Assembly: GCA_003277985.1 (NCBI GenBank) | Contig: QCHR01000002.1 | Coordinates: forward strand, 62,001 to 126,000 | Reading direction: 5' to 3' | DNA: 64,000 nt | From: Prochlorococcus sp. AG-402-G06 | GTDB lineage: Bacteria > Cyanobacteriota > Cyanobacteriia > PCC-6307 > Cyanobiaceae | The notes under the pieces: model-generated | The model's input: only the letters and a program-made list of their open reading frames with translations | Databases searched by the model: none | What the model was told of the DNA's origin: nothing | Shown here: positions 1 through 8,965 of the stretch, piece after piece | Position numbering within the stretch: position 1 is the first letter of the stretch | How the letters are laid out: each line of letters begins with the position of its first letter | Made by a program: the position numbers and the translations under genes

Positions 1-177
1 AATAGCATATTAGAAGGTGCGTTTGCTTATAATGCAAAATTTGAAAATGTTATTATTAAAGGTGCCGATTTTACTGATGTATTGATTGCGAATGATGTAA
101 AAAAAAAGCTATGTGTTATCGCAGATGGGATAAACAGTGTCACTAATAAAAAAACAAGTGATTCGTTGGATTGTTAG
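1..177 (+). CDS. Pentapeptide-repeat protein, C-terminal end (5' truncated by window)
   Basis: Frame 1 is open from the first base to a TAG at 175-177. The visible 58 residues begin with A(D/N)LXX-like repeat units (LEGAFAYNAKFENVIIKGADF) and end in a non-repetitive tail with two cysteines. Pentapeptide-repeat proteins fold as a quadrilateral beta-helix; in cyanobacteria the short secreted or thylakoid-lumen forms are common, but their function is mostly unknown. The N-terminus is outside the window, so targeting cannot be judged. The following gene's first ATG lies 9 bases after this stop, so the two may be cotranscribed. Confidence 0.7.
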   Translation, partial: NSILEGAFAYNAKFENVIIKGADFTDVLIANDVKKKLCVIADGINSVTNKKTSDSLDC

Positions 178-185
178 TAAATAGT

Positions 186-2288
186 ATGAGTATACTTATT
201 AAGAAAAATATTAATCACTATAAATATATTTTTTGGACTTCAGTTATATTTATATGGATTATATCCACCTTTGCTGATCGGATTTGGTGGAATTTCTATA
301 GCAATACGCCTTCATGGGATCAGGCTGATTATCTCAATAGCGCTCTTGAGCATGCTAAAGCGCTCTCTTTTTTGGGGGGAGATGGAGCTTCAGACTTTGG
401 ATCTTTTCTTGATAAATCTCCAAAAATTCCTCCTTTTGCTTCAATAATCAATGGAGCCGTAATAGCCTTCGCTGGTAATGCTCCTCATGAAGCTGCCTGG
501 TCTTTAAGTATTTGGAATGGATTTTTTATCTTTAATATTGCTTCATGGGGACTTTATTTAAGAGGAAAAAAATTTTCGCTTATTTGTGTTCTTATTAGTG
601 CATTTTCCCCATTTTTATTTGATCTAAGAACAGATTATGTATTGGAGTTGCCTCTGATCGCCTCCATTACATTTTATTTGTTTCATTTAGGCAAGTGGAG
701 TGATAAATCAATTGGAGGCAAATGGATTCAATTGATAATAGCTTCTCTAGCATGTGCTTCTTCTTTGTTAATTAAGCAGAGTTCTTTATTAGTTATATTA
801 CCCTCTTTATTATTTATTTTTATACTTTCATTTAAAAGAGATAAAAAATTTAGATTACAATTTTTAGTCCTATTTCTTATAAATCTTTTAGCAATTTTCC
901 CTTGGTTTTATCACAATTGGATAATGATATTGAGTGGAACTTATAGAGCTATTTTTGAATCGGCGGCAATAGAAGGTGATCCCTATTTTTTGAGCTTCAA
1001 AAGTATTTTCTGGTACTTTCCTTATTTAAATAATCAGTTTGGAAGTGTTACTTTTTTTGTTGGATTGTCAGGGTTACTATTTGCCTTTTTAACATATGTA
1101 AGATCTTTTAAACCTCCAGTAAGATTAGTTGATACTTTAAATAAGAAGAATTATAAATGGACATGGATTTATTTTAATTTAATAGCATGCTGGACCTTTA
1201 CAACTTTCATACCTAACAAGGATGAAAGATATATTGCAAGTACGGTTCCGTTAATTATTTTACTGTTATCACTTGGACTCTCGAAATGGAGTGATTGGAT
1301 AGATACTTATTTTAAATTCAAATCTTATGGTTTATTATTAATTCCTTCTTTAAGTTTTCTATTTTCTAATTCTATTAACAAGTTTAACACTTTAGAAAAT
1401 ATTTCAAGTAAATATTATCCTGTTAAAGACATTATATCGATTGTCAAATCGGATCAGACTTTCGATGAAAAAGAAACAGTTATTATTGTTCCCAGCACTC
1501 CTGAAATTAATCAACATAATATAAGCTATTTTGGGAGAATAAATGGTGGAAATATTTTAGGCAGACAACTTGGGCAATCTCTTTTGCATATAGAACCTGT
1601 TCTTAAATACTCTAATTGGATTGTTTTGGCTGAGGGGGATCAAGGCTCAGTTTCAAGTAATTCGCTTGCTCTTGATAAATCGATTAGAGATAGTCCTTTT
1701 TTCAGAAAAGTTAAGGTATTCCCTAGAGAAAAAGAAGGAAGCTATTCTTTATGGAAGCGAAGATCAAGTTCGTTTAAGCAAAATGAATTCCATTATAGAT
1801 TTAATGAACTAGCAAAAGGAATGGAGACAGGTCCACTAGGCATTAAATTGATTTTTGATGAGATAGGAATCCAACATATGCTTGATGGGCATTTTAAATA
1901 TCAAAATATAGTTAGAGATAAGGCTTTAACCCAAATAAGTTCTAACCCTGAAAATGTTGAATCTTTATGGTCCTTATCGCTTCTGAAGATATTATCGAAT
2001 AGACCTTCTGAAGCAGATATTTATCTTAGAGATTTAGAAATTTTGTTGCCGAATAATCCATGGCCAAGTGCTTACAGAAGTATTGTTAACCTTGCCACTT
2101 GGAACCCCTGGAAGGCATCCTTAATAGCAGATAGAGCTTATAAGAGAACTCCAAATTATTTTCTAAAAGGTTTAGGGGATATTAGTTCACTTTTTAGAGG
2201 AGCCTTTTGGCGAGTGACATCTGCTTTCAAAAGTGTCCCTGATGCAATAAAAAATATTGATGAGGCTTTAAAAACACTGGAGAAATAA
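186..2288 (+). CDS. GT-C (GT39/ArnT-like) membrane glycosyltransferase-like protein with C-terminal TPR-like region
   Basis: About 700 residues. An N-terminal hydrophobic helix (residues ~15-35) is followed by a loop with the acidic motif WDQADYL, the position where polyprenol-phosphate-sugar-dependent glycosyltransferases carry catalytic acids. About ten more hydrophobic helices extend to residue ~390; then a soluble domain (~400-530) and a helical tail (~560-700) that reads like TPR repeats (for example NPENVESLWSLSLLKIL). This is the usual plan of inner-membrane enzymes that move a sugar from a lipid carrier onto protein or glycan; acceptor and sugar are unknown. I chose ATG 186; an upstream TTG at 171 would overlap the preceding gene by 7 bases. 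Family assignment is from architecture and is moderate; an O-antigen-ligase-like protein is the alternative. Confidence 0.6.
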   Translation: MSILIKKNINHYKYIFWTSVIFIWIISTFADRIWWNFYSNTPSWDQADYLNSALEHAKALSFLGGDGASDFGSFLDKSPKIPPFASIINGAVIAFAGNAPHEAAWSLSIWNGFFIFNIASWGLYLRGKKFSLICVLISAFSPFLFDLRTDYVLELPLIASITFYLFHLGKWSDKSIGGKWIQLIIASLACASSLLIKQSSLLVILPSLLFIFILSFKRDKKFRLQFLVLFLINLLAIFPWFYHNWIMILSGTYRAIFESAAIEGDPYFLSFKSIFWYFPYLNNQFGSVTFFVGLSGLLFAFLTYVRSFKPPVRLVDTLNKKNYKWTWIYFNLIACWTFTTFIPNKDERYIASTVPLIILLLSLGLSKWSDWIDTYFKFKSYGLLLIPSLSFLFSNSINKFNTLENISSKYYPVKDIISIVKSDQTFDEKETVIIVPSTPEINQHNISYFGRINGGNILGRQLGQSLLHIEPVLKYSNWIVLAEGDQGSVSSNSLALDKSIRDSPFFRKVKVFPREKEGSYSLWKRRSSSFKQNEFHYRFNELAKGMETGPLGIKLIFDEIGIQHMLDGHFKYQNIVRDKALTQISSNPENVESLWSLSLLKILSNRPSEADIYLRDLEILLPNNPWPSAYRSIVNLATWNPWKASLIADRAYKRTPNYFLKGLGDISSLFRGAFWRVTSAFKSVPDAIKNIDEALKTLEK

Positions 2289-2325
2289 AAGTTTAACAGA
2301 AAATATCAATTTAGATTTACAGGAT

Positions 2326-2496
2326 TCAGAGTTGGTCTCTTTCAAATGTTTTTGTGATTTCTTTTAGAAATTCAACTATTTGGATATTTGTATACCCAAG
2401 CTCAGTTCTAAGACCTTTGCATGACGAAGTGATTTCTTTCCAAATGTCAGCTCTTACAATAGCTTCTCTGTCTTTTAAGTAACGCTCTTCTTTCAT
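2326..2496 (-). CDS. Small hypothetical protein, 56 aa
   Basis: A complete minus-strand ORF starts with ATG at 2496 and ends with TGA at 2326. The product is charged and helical (starts MKEERYLKDREAIVRADIW) with no membrane segment or signal peptide. Codon use is ordinary and the reading frame is the only sizeable one here. It is convergent with the glycosyltransferase, 37 bases away. I do not recognise the family; its regular amphipathic pattern makes it more believable than a chance ORF. Confidence 0.55.
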   Translation of the reverse strand: MKEERYLKDREAIVRADIWKEITSSCKGLRTELGYTNIQIVEFLKEITKTFERDQL

Positions 2497-3117
2497 TTTG
2501 ATTTAATTAAGTAATTTATGGGTTTCCGAGCTTTTTAAGAAAAACAATCAAATAAATCTTCAAGATTTAATTTGTTGATTTGATTGGTATCAGATCAGTA
2601 TCTCAAAAATCAAAAAACACCTATTATCGGAGTACCTTAACGAAAAAACAAAAGAATCACGAGAATTATGGCATTCTTGTAGGTATTAAATATTTGATTT
2701 ACTTATCTTAGTTTGGCCTGAAAATAAATCATTTTTAAGATTTTTGAGTTGAGTAACGATTTGCTTGAATCTTTAAATTTTTTTTGGGGAACTGTATATT
2801 TTTATATCCAAAATATTTTCAAACCTTTAATCATTTATATCAACTCTCAATTGGATGAAGTGATGGAGAGGATTTACGAATCCATCAATCCCTGAGTAGG
2901 TTCCTTTCACAATGTTAGTTTTCAAGATTAGATATATTTGTTTGATATCAAATGTTTTAAGCAATCTTTTGATAGGGGAACCTAGAGTTCACTGAAAATA
3001 ACTGCAATTTTCCGCTAACCTTTTTTAATTTTTACTTAGTTCTCCTAATATTTAGCTAGTTTATCATATAGGAGGGGCAAGAGTATAATTAAATACCTCC
3101 AATCTCTCCTGAAAGAA
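2497..3117. other. Gene-poor stretch before tRNA-Ser
   Basis: No convincing gene in about 620 bases. A 43-codon plus-strand frame with a TTG start (2580-2711) is open, but I see no family or ribosome binding site and do not call it. The only recognisable element is the decayed tRNA-Ser copy listed separately at 2865-2933. The rest is AT-rich. Its position directly beside an intact tRNA gene suggests the worn edge of an integration site. Confidence 0.5.
2865..2933 (-). pseudogene. Decayed partial copy of tRNA-Ser
   Basis: Read beside the intact tRNA gene (3118-3204, same orientation), this stretch keeps the 3' acceptor end (plus-strand ggagag), a weak trace of the T arm, and most clearly the anticodon arm: plus strand 2913-2932 differs from the intact copy at only 2 of 20 positions, both C to T. 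Those two changes break two of the five anticodon-stem pairs, and nothing resembling the D arm or the 5' acceptor strand follows. It is therefore not a functional tRNA. An old tandem duplication or an integration scar (att-like duplicate) are the likely origins. Confidence 0.6.
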
Positions 3118-3204
3118 CGGAGAGTGGGGGATTCGAACCCCCGATGGAGTTGCCCCCATGCTAGTTTTCAAGACTAGAGCCATAAACCACTCGACCAACT
3201 CTCC
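3118..3204 (-). tRNA. trnS-UGA: tRNA-Ser (anticodon UGA)
   Basis: On the minus strand the acceptor stem starts GGAGAGT and is matched by ACTCTCC at the 3' end, followed by discriminator G (3118). The anticodon loop reads CTTGAAA on a CTAGT/ACTAG stem, giving UGA. The T arm is GGGGG-TTCGAAT-CCCCC, and the long variable arm marks a class II tRNA. CCA is not encoded. The neighbouring decayed copy upstream on the plus strand shares its 3' two thirds. Confidence 0.95.
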
Positions 3205-3403
3205 ACCTAAAATTTTACCTTATTAGCTTCTGAAATCTTAGAAAAATTTCTCAAACAACAATTTCATGTCTATTTGCTATTAAGTTAGTTTCAAGAAGGA
3301 CCTTCTAGACCTTTAAAAATTTCAGAACCTATAGATTCTCATTATGCATAAATCTCAATGAGATTATTTGTGCAATAATTTTAAACATTGGTAAATCACT
3401 TAC

Positions 3404-3598
3404 ATGGCAAGCAACAAGAGCCCACAATCTCGTTTCCTTGGAGACCTTCCTATGGAGGGTGGTATTAGTCAAAAAGAGAAATACCGTTATGTAGCTCACT
3501 TGATGTTTTTTATTGGATGCGCTTTATTTTCCTTTGGTATTTGGGCTCTCTCTGGCTTTACTGCTTCAAGCGGGTCAACAGGACCATTTCCGTTTTAA
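3404..3598 (+). CDS. Small single-helix membrane protein, 64 aa
   Basis: The hydrophilic N-terminus (~28 residues) is followed by one hydrophobic helix (residues ~31-51, YVAHLMFFIGCALFSFGIWA) and a short Ser/Gly/Pro tail. ATG 3404 is the only reasonable start. It resembles the 67-aa protein at 37499 in length, in the position of the helix and in the pattern A-x-L-M-F-I-x(3)-L-x(3)-G-x-W. That pairing suggests a small family of thylakoid or plasma-membrane proteins, as is common among picocyanobacterial photosystem accessory peptides, but I do not recognise a named subunit. It lacks the ExxNGR motif of high-light-inducible proteins. Confidence 0.75.
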   Translation: MASNKSPQSRFLGDLPMEGGISQKEKYRYVAHLMFFIGCALFSFGIWALSGFTASSGSTGPFPF

Positions 3599-3650
3599 AA
3601 TTAGATTCACATATGTTTGATTTTGGATAACTAGAACTAAATAAAAGAAA

Positions 3651-3914
3651 TTATTGAACTGACAAATTATTTATAGTATTTTCTCTATCTTCAATGAGTG
3701 TTAGGAGCCATTTTGATCCTAAAGCTCTAGAAATGCTTCTGTTTTTTAGTAGTTCACAAATCCTTTTATAAAGCTTGTCTGATTCAATATTGGAATTGAA
3801 CCATTTCTCGAATTTAAGAATTTCATCAGGACTTTTACAAGCTCTCAGTTGATCGATAAGTGCATCGTTAGTACTTGTGCCACATACCTCTAATGGTTTA
3901 TTAGTCGTAGTCAT
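3651..3914 (-). CDS. Hypothetical protein, 87 aa
   Basis: A soluble, mostly helical small protein with no signal peptide or membrane segment. Two cysteines lie in the N-terminal third (EVCGTS, LRACKS) and one more near the middle (RICELL). It follows nrdJ on the same strand after a gap of about 158 bases, so it has no close operon partner. I do not recognise the family. The frame is clean, starts with ATG, and no competing frame covers it. Confidence 0.65.
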   Translation of the reverse strand: MTTTNKPLEVCGTSTNDALIDQLRACKSPDEILKFEKWFNSNIESDKLYKRICELLKNRSISRALGSKWLLTLIEDRENTINNLSVQ

Positions 3915-4072
3915 TTAAATTTTAAGAAACACAATACTTATTTAATAACTAGCCAAATTTTCTAATTTGGACAATTATTTTTAAAATTTTTTTAAAGTAA
4001 TCTTATTTCATTATTTCATTTACTTCTTTAGGTTTATGTGAAACCCCCTCATTCAATGTTGAATATATGTTG

Positions 4073-6409
4073 CTAAGATGGTTTTGCAAGTGGAAGTAAG
4101 CATTTATCAGAATCGCAGCCTGCGGGGCCTGCTTCAGTAAGCTCCCCTTGATCATATCGACTAAGAGCATCAAAGAAATCACAATTTTCTCTTCTTTTTA
4201 TGACCTCTGATTGCAGTTTTGTATAGCATTCTTCGTCAATAGGTTCAAAAGGAAGTCTGGGGAAGGTTGCATTTGCATCAAACCTTGCCAGCAAGGCAGC
4301 TGAAATGTAGCCTTTATTTTCATTGATTGAGCTATGAAGAGCTTTAGCTAAACCCTCTATCTCATTCTCTCTGAATTCAATTGTGGCTGAGGTGTTGTGG
4401 TCTGTGTAGTTTGTTTGAACTTGCATATAAAAATCAAATTGTGCAAGAGCTGAGAAGTTATTTATATCAATTTCATCTGCACCAGGTATGTTTGCCCAAC
4501 TTACCTCAGTAGGTATTTCAACTAGCCATTCAGTGCATTTCGGATCAAATGGATTGTCTAGTAATTTCCCATTTTCATCTTTATCTGACTGAGAAGGAAC
4601 GATTGTATATCCATAATCCATACAAGCTAATGCTACTGGATCGTTCTTTCTAAAAGTAATTCTTCTAATAAAACGCTGAGCTTTTGGAGGATGCCAACCT
4701 GGTGAGGCTCCTGTTAGAAGACTTTTTGTCCCCGCTGGCTGAACTGTTGTACAACGACTTGGACGGCGGATATTGTGCCTATCACAATAATCATAAACTG
4801 TATCGTTGACGATCTTTCTCCATCGACTCAAAAAAGTAGCTTCTTTGAGTTTAAAATCCTTTCCTTCTTTTGTGTCAGGTCGTCCTGCTTCCCACCATCT
4901 CAACCATTGAGTTCCAAAGGCATGAACAAAGAAGTCAAAAAGACCTGTGAAACTAACCCCAACAATGGGATCCCACTCACGACTTTTCCTGTATCTCTCT
5001 ACTTCGAATCGGTGATTAAGAAGACATGCAACTGATAACGCTGCTGCTTTGAAAGCATCTTCTTGTTGATGTGTGTCTAATGGATCAATTTGATTAAGAT
5101 GTATCTCCGCAAGATTACAGTGAAAATCTGAACCTAGAATTTCTCCGCAAGGATTAAGACCATATCTACTGAGTCTGTGAAAAAGTTCTTCATCATCAAA
5201 TGGACCGTAATTTAATTGAATCCATTTTGAGGCTTCTTCTTTCCCTTGGTCACAATATACATCTATAAATTCATTCCTGAGTTCTACCGTTGAAAGTATG
5301 TCAGCATTTGAGCGAGCAATTGCCTCTGGTGCAAATTGAATAGCTCCCTCACCTGAATGAAATTGCTTAATAACGGCATCAACAATAACTTTTAATTCAG
5401 GTTTGGTGTGGTAAACACGTGTATGGTTTGCCATCCTTAACGCATCCTTCTCTGGGTCAATACTCCAATTACCATCAGAGTCTTGCTTCCATAAATTTTC
5501 TTTAGCACCAGCCGCTTCTAAATCTTGTGAAGAAAATTGTCGCATACCTGCACTTCTTCTAATATTTCCGGCAACAATTGTGACAGCTGCTTCGTCTATG
5601 AGTAGACAACATTCAATGGAAGTTAGTTTTCTTCCTATAGCTTTGTTTAAAAGATTTGCTACGCGAGGATATAAATCTTTGAGTTTTACAGGGTTCGCCA
5701 TGCCTCCAAAACCTTTGAGTGATTCGCCCGCGGGTCTTACGTCTTTTAAATCAATAGATACATTAACAACTTTAGAATTAAAACTATTGTCACTGCTTAA
5801 TTCAAGGATTTTTTGATAGCTATCAACCCATCCACGTCTACTATCTCCAACTTTTATGAGTACATGATTTCCTTGAACAGAGAATGTAGTCTTTTCATTT
5901 CTTTCTTCAGAAGGGGTTAATCCAATATCTGAAACATTTTCAATATTTATTGTATTTTTAACCTCTGGTAGTTGATCAATTAAGTGAGGTTCAATTATTG
6001 CACCCGTTCCGCAACCCATCATTGCTAAGTCCATCATGAGTCCAAAGGCTTGCCAATCAACAAGATTTGTTGATGTGCAATTGTAGGCTCCTGAAAAATT
6101 CTTCTCTTTCTCAATCCATTCTGTTCCGCCTATCCAAAGCCATCTACCTGAGGGAAGAGCTTTTTTCTCCTGTTGCATTCTTTGCATTAAATTTATTTCT
6201 GCTTCATTTAATCCACCAAGCTTCTTGAGACCATCAAGGTTTCTTGTATTTACTTGCTCCCAGCTTTCGCGACCTGTTGGAAGCTTCCTGCTATAAGTTC
6301 TGTAAAAGACAGGATTAGCTGCAGGTGCAGTTATGGGGAAATCAGTTGTAACATTTTTTTTACCCGAGGCTGAATTATTGGTTTCGGGCTGGCTTGTTGC
6401 GATTGTCAA
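4073..6409 (-). CDS. nrdJ: Class II (adenosylcobalamin-dependent) ribonucleoside-triphosphate reductase
   Basis: Reduces ribonucleoside triphosphates to deoxy forms using B12 instead of a di-iron radical cofactor; cytosolic. At 778 residues it fits the monomeric class II form. Visible marks: the substrate-site cysteine in GAYNCTSTNLVD (~residue 110), the loop MMGCGTGA, the radical-site motif NPCGEILGSDFHCNLAE (~residue 420), the phosphate-binding RFIRRITFR region, and a C-terminal CDSDKC cysteine pair that would shuttle electrons from thioredoxin. No intein or frameshift is visible. ATG 6409 gives a Ser/Thr-rich leader of ~25 residues before conserved sequence. It stands alone, divergent from the methyltransferase at 6523; an inverted repeat lies in between. 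Confidence 0.95.
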   Translation of the reverse strand: MTIATSQPETNNSASGKKNVTTDFPITAPAANPVFYRTYSRKLPTGRESWEQVNTRNLDGLKKLGGLNEAEINLMQRMQQEKKALPSGRWLWIGGTEWIEKEKNFSGAYNCTSTNLVDWQAFGLMMDLAMMGCGTGAIIEPHLIDQLPEVKNTINIENVSDIGLTPSEERNEKTTFSVQGNHVLIKVGDSRRGWVDSYQKILELSSDNSFNSKVVNVSIDLKDVRPAGESLKGFGGMANPVKLKDLYPRVANLLNKAIGRKLTSIECCLLIDEAAVTIVAGNIRRSAGMRQFSSQDLEAAGAKENLWKQDSDGNWSIDPEKDALRMANHTRVYHTKPELKVIVDAVIKQFHSGEGAIQFAPEAIARSNADILSTVELRNEFIDVYCDQGKEEASKWIQLNYGPFDDEELFHRLSRYGLNPCGEILGSDFHCNLAEIHLNQIDPLDTHQQEDAFKAAALSVACLLNHRFEVERYRKSREWDPIVGVSFTGLFDFFVHAFGTQWLRWWEAGRPDTKEGKDFKLKEATFLSRWRKIVNDTVYDYCDRHNIRRPSRCTTVQPAGTKSLLTGASPGWHPPKAQRFIRRITFRKNDPVALACMDYGYTIVPSQSDKDENGKLLDNPFDPKCTEWLVEIPTEVSWANIPGADEIDINNFSALAQFDFYMQVQTNYTDHNTSATIEFRENEIEGLAKALHSSINENKGYISAALLARFDANATFPRLPFEPIDEECYTKLQSEVIKRRENCDFFDALSRYDQGELTEAGPAGCDSDKCLLPLAKPS

Positions 6410-6440
6410 AATCTTTGTATCCCTTTGGTAAGTACTACGG

Positions 6441-6460
6441 TAACGCCATGTATAGCGTTA
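6441..6460. promoter_or_regulatory. Inverted repeat in the nrdJ promoter region
   Basis: TAACGC and GCGTTA form a perfect 6-base inverted repeat separated by 8 bases, about 32 bases before the nrdJ start. The spacer on the minus strand reads TATACATG and could hold a -10 element (TATACA), so the repeat would flank the promoter. It does not match the NrdR box. Operator function is inference. Confidence 0.35.
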
Positions 6461-6522
6461 GCAAGTTTTTTTAACACCATCTACAGGGCTCCAAAGAAAA
6501 AAACAAATTTTTTCTTTTACTA

Positions 6523-7206
6523 ATGAAGAGAACACCGGAAGCAGAACTTATGCAAATCCCTTCGCAGGTAAGGGCTTATGCGGATGCGAATTTCTCTAGG
6601 AGTGATTCTATGGTTGTTAAATCGCTAGAAAAATTTTTAAAAAAAATAGGAAGAACTCTTAATAAAAATGATTTAATTTTTGATATGGCATGTGGGCCAG
6701 GAAATATTGCAGAGAGAATTTCTAAGAATTGGCCCTTGGTCAATGTTGTAGGCATTGATGGCTCCAAGGAAATGTTGAATGAAGCAGAAAATAAACTTTC
6801 CGAAAATCTTACGAAGAATCTCTCTTATGAATTGATTAACATTAATTCGATAGCCACAGGTGAGATAAATTTTCCTTCTAAAGCTGATGTCCTTGTCAGC
6901 AATAGTGCCTTACATCATTTTCACGATCCTTATAGTTTTTGGGGGGCATTAAAAAAACTTGGTAAAACAGAGTGTATTCATATTCATCGTGATTTAATAA
7001 GGCCTACTTCTGAAGAAAAGGCATTTGAGATAAAAGAAAAACATCTTTCAAATTCTCCAGAAATTCTAAAAAATGATTTTTATGCATCTCTCAAGGCATC
7101 ATTTACAGTTGAGGAAGTATCTCAACAGCTATCTGATTCAGGGTTATCTCAATTAGAGGTATTTCAAGTTGATGATCTTTATTTTGAGATTATTGGATGT
7201 ATTTAA
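6523..7206 (+). CDS. Class I SAM-dependent methyltransferase
   Basis: 227 residues. SAM-binding motif I reads LIFDMACGPGNIAERI (~residues 47-62), the acidic end of strand 2 is VVGIDGSKEML, and motif IV is ADVLVSNSALHHFHDP (~125-140). This is the compact Rossmann fold of small-molecule methyltransferases; the substrate cannot be read from the sequence. ATG 6523 is used and is preceded by a T/A-rich leader without a clear ribosome binding site. prfC follows after 35 bases on the same strand, so the two may be cotranscribed. Confidence 0.85.
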   Translation: MKRTPEAELMQIPSQVRAYADANFSRSDSMVVKSLEKFLKKIGRTLNKNDLIFDMACGPGNIAERISKNWPLVNVVGIDGSKEMLNEAENKLSENLTKNLSYELININSIATGEINFPSKADVLVSNSALHHFHDPYSFWGALKKLGKTECIHIHRDLIRPTSEEKAFEIKEKHLSNSPEILKNDFYASLKASFTVEEVSQQLSDSGLSQLEVFQVDDLYFEIIGCI

Positions 7207-7241
7207 TCTTTTCCCTAAACAATTGAACAACCAAAACAATA

Positions 7242-8909
7242 ATGAAATTAACTCCCCAAGGCAACACTGATTTAGATCCAAATTTAGAAGAGGAATTAAC
7301 TGTTTCTTTATGTACGGAGGTTGGTAAAAGAAGAAATTTTGCGATTATTTCCCATCCTGATGCTGGTAAGACAACTTTAACAGAAAAACTATTACTTTAT
7401 GGCGGAGCTATTCAACAAGCAGGAGCAGTAAAAGCAAGGGGAGAACAGAGAAAAGTTACTTCTGATTGGATGGAGCTTGAAAAACAAAGAGGTATTTCAA
7501 TTACATCAACTGTTTTACAATTTGCATATAAAGACAAGACGATTAATTTATTAGATACCCCTGGTCACCAAGACTTCTCAGAAGATACTTATAGGACCCT
7601 AGCCGCTGCTGACAATGCTGTAATGCTTGAGGATGCAGCGAAAGGTCTTGAGCCTCAAACAAGAAAGCTTTTTGAGGTTTGCAGAATGCGTCAAATACCA
7701 ATTTTTACTTTTATCAACAAGATGGATAGACCAGGACAAGAACCGTTGGAATTATTAGATGAGATTGAGTCTGAATTAGGATTATCAACTTTTGCAGTTA
7801 ATTGGCCAATAGGAAGTGGTGAGCTTTTTAGAGGTGTTGTTGAGCGTGCAACCAAAGAGGTCGTTTTGTTTTCAAGGGCGGAACGAGGTAAGCAATCTAG
7901 TGAAATACGTTTAAAAATTAATGATCCGGAACTTAAAAACTTAGTAGAAGAGGAATTATTGACAAAAGCACTTGAAGAAATCGAGATCCTGGATGAGGCT
8001 GGTTGTGACTTAAATCAAGAATTAATATTATCTGGGGAATTAACTCCTGTGTTTTTTGGATCTGCAATGACCAACTTCGGGGTTAGGCCATTTTTAGATA
8101 ATTTTCTTGAGCTATCTCAGGGACCCGTTGCTCGAAATAGCTTTGATGGACCAATAGTTCCAACAAGAGAATCATTTAGTGGATTTGTATTTAAATTACA
8201 AGCAAATATGGATCCAAAACACAGAGATAGAGTTGCCTTCGTGCGGGTATGTAGTGGGAGGTTTAAAAAAGATATGACGGTTCAACACGCTAGGACGGGT
8301 AAACAAATCAGACTCTCAAGGCCCCAAAAGATTTTTGGTCAAGATAGGGCCGTTGTTGATGATGCTTACCCTGGGGATGTTATTGGTTTGAATAATCCAG
8401 GGATGTTTTCGATTGGAGACACATTATTTATTGGACCAAGAGTTGAATTTGAGGGAATTCCATGTTTTAGCCCCGAGATATTTAGCTGGTTAAGAAATCC
8501 AAATCCTTCAGCTTTTAAGAACTTTAGAAAAGGTGTCAATGAATTAAGAGAGGAGGGAGCAGTCCAAATTCTTTACGATAAAGATCAAAGTAAAAGAGAC
8601 CCTATTTTAGCCGCAGTTGGTCAGCTTCAGCTTGAGGTAGTACAACATCGACTCGCTAGTGAATATGGAGTGGAAACTAGGCTTGAACCAATGGGTTATC
8701 AAGTCGCACGATGGGTAAAAGGAGGATGGCCTGCTTTAGATGAGGTTGGGAGGATTTTTAATTGCAAGACGGTTCAGGATGCTTGGCTTAGACCAGTACT
8801 GCTTTTTAAAAATGAATGGAATTTAAATCAGTTAAAGGAAGATCATCCTGAAATGGAATTAAACTCAGTTGCTCCTGTTGTAAGTGGTGTTGATCCTGTT
8901 TCCCTCTAA
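7242..8909 (+). CDS. prfC: Peptide chain release factor 3 (RF3)
   Basis: A translational GTPase that recycles RF1/RF2 from the ribosome after termination. All G motifs are present: P-loop [20 protein letters not shown], switch [14 protein letters not shown]3 [16 protein letters not shown] and G4 NKMDR, followed by the RF3-specific beta-barrel and C-terminal domains. At 555 residues it is slightly longer than the E. coli protein because of a short N-terminal extension. The [20 protein letters not shown] stretch separates it from EF-G. Start ATG 7242. Confidence 0.96.
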   Translation: MKLTPQGNTDLDPNLEEELTVSLCTEVGKRRNFAIISHPDAGKTTLTEKLLLYGGAIQQAGAVKARGEQRKVTSDWMELEKQRGISITSTVLQFAYKDKTINLLDTPGHQDFSEDTYRTLAAADNAVMLEDAAKGLEPQTRKLFEVCRMRQIPIFTFINKMDRPGQEPLELLDEIESELGLSTFAVNWPIGSGELFRGVVERATKEVVLFSRAERGKQSSEIRLKINDPELKNLVEEELLTKALEEIEILDEAGCDLNQELILSGELTPVFFGSAMTNFGVRPFLDNFLELSQGPVARNSFDGPIVPTRESFSGFVFKLQANMDPKHRDRVAFVRVCSGRFKKDMTVQHARTGKQIRLSRPQKIFGQDRAVVDDAYPGDVIGLNNPGMFSIGDTLFIGPRVEFEGIPCFSPEIFSWLRNPNPSAFKNFRKGVNELREEGAVQILYDKDQSKRDPILAAVGQLQLEVVQHRLASEYGVETRLEPMGYQVARWVKGGWPALDEVGRIFNCKTVQDAWLRPVLLFKNEWNLNQLKEDHPEMELNSVAPVVSGVDPVSL

Positions 8910-8965
8910 AATAGATTAAAATTCAATTACTAAAGAGAATTCATAAATCTTTTTTTGAAAAATCT

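Noticed and set aside
1621-1812. 63-aa plus-strand ORF inside the glycosyltransferase gene
   Set aside because: Lies in another frame of a clearly coding region; composition is that of a frame shadow.
4023-4060. Hairpin-like GGTTT/AAACC downstream of nrdJ
   Set aside because: Only five pairs and no U-run on the minus strand; not called as a terminator.
4775-5035. 86-aa ORF antisense to nrdJ
   Set aside because: Fully covered by a conserved gene on the other strand; no family features.
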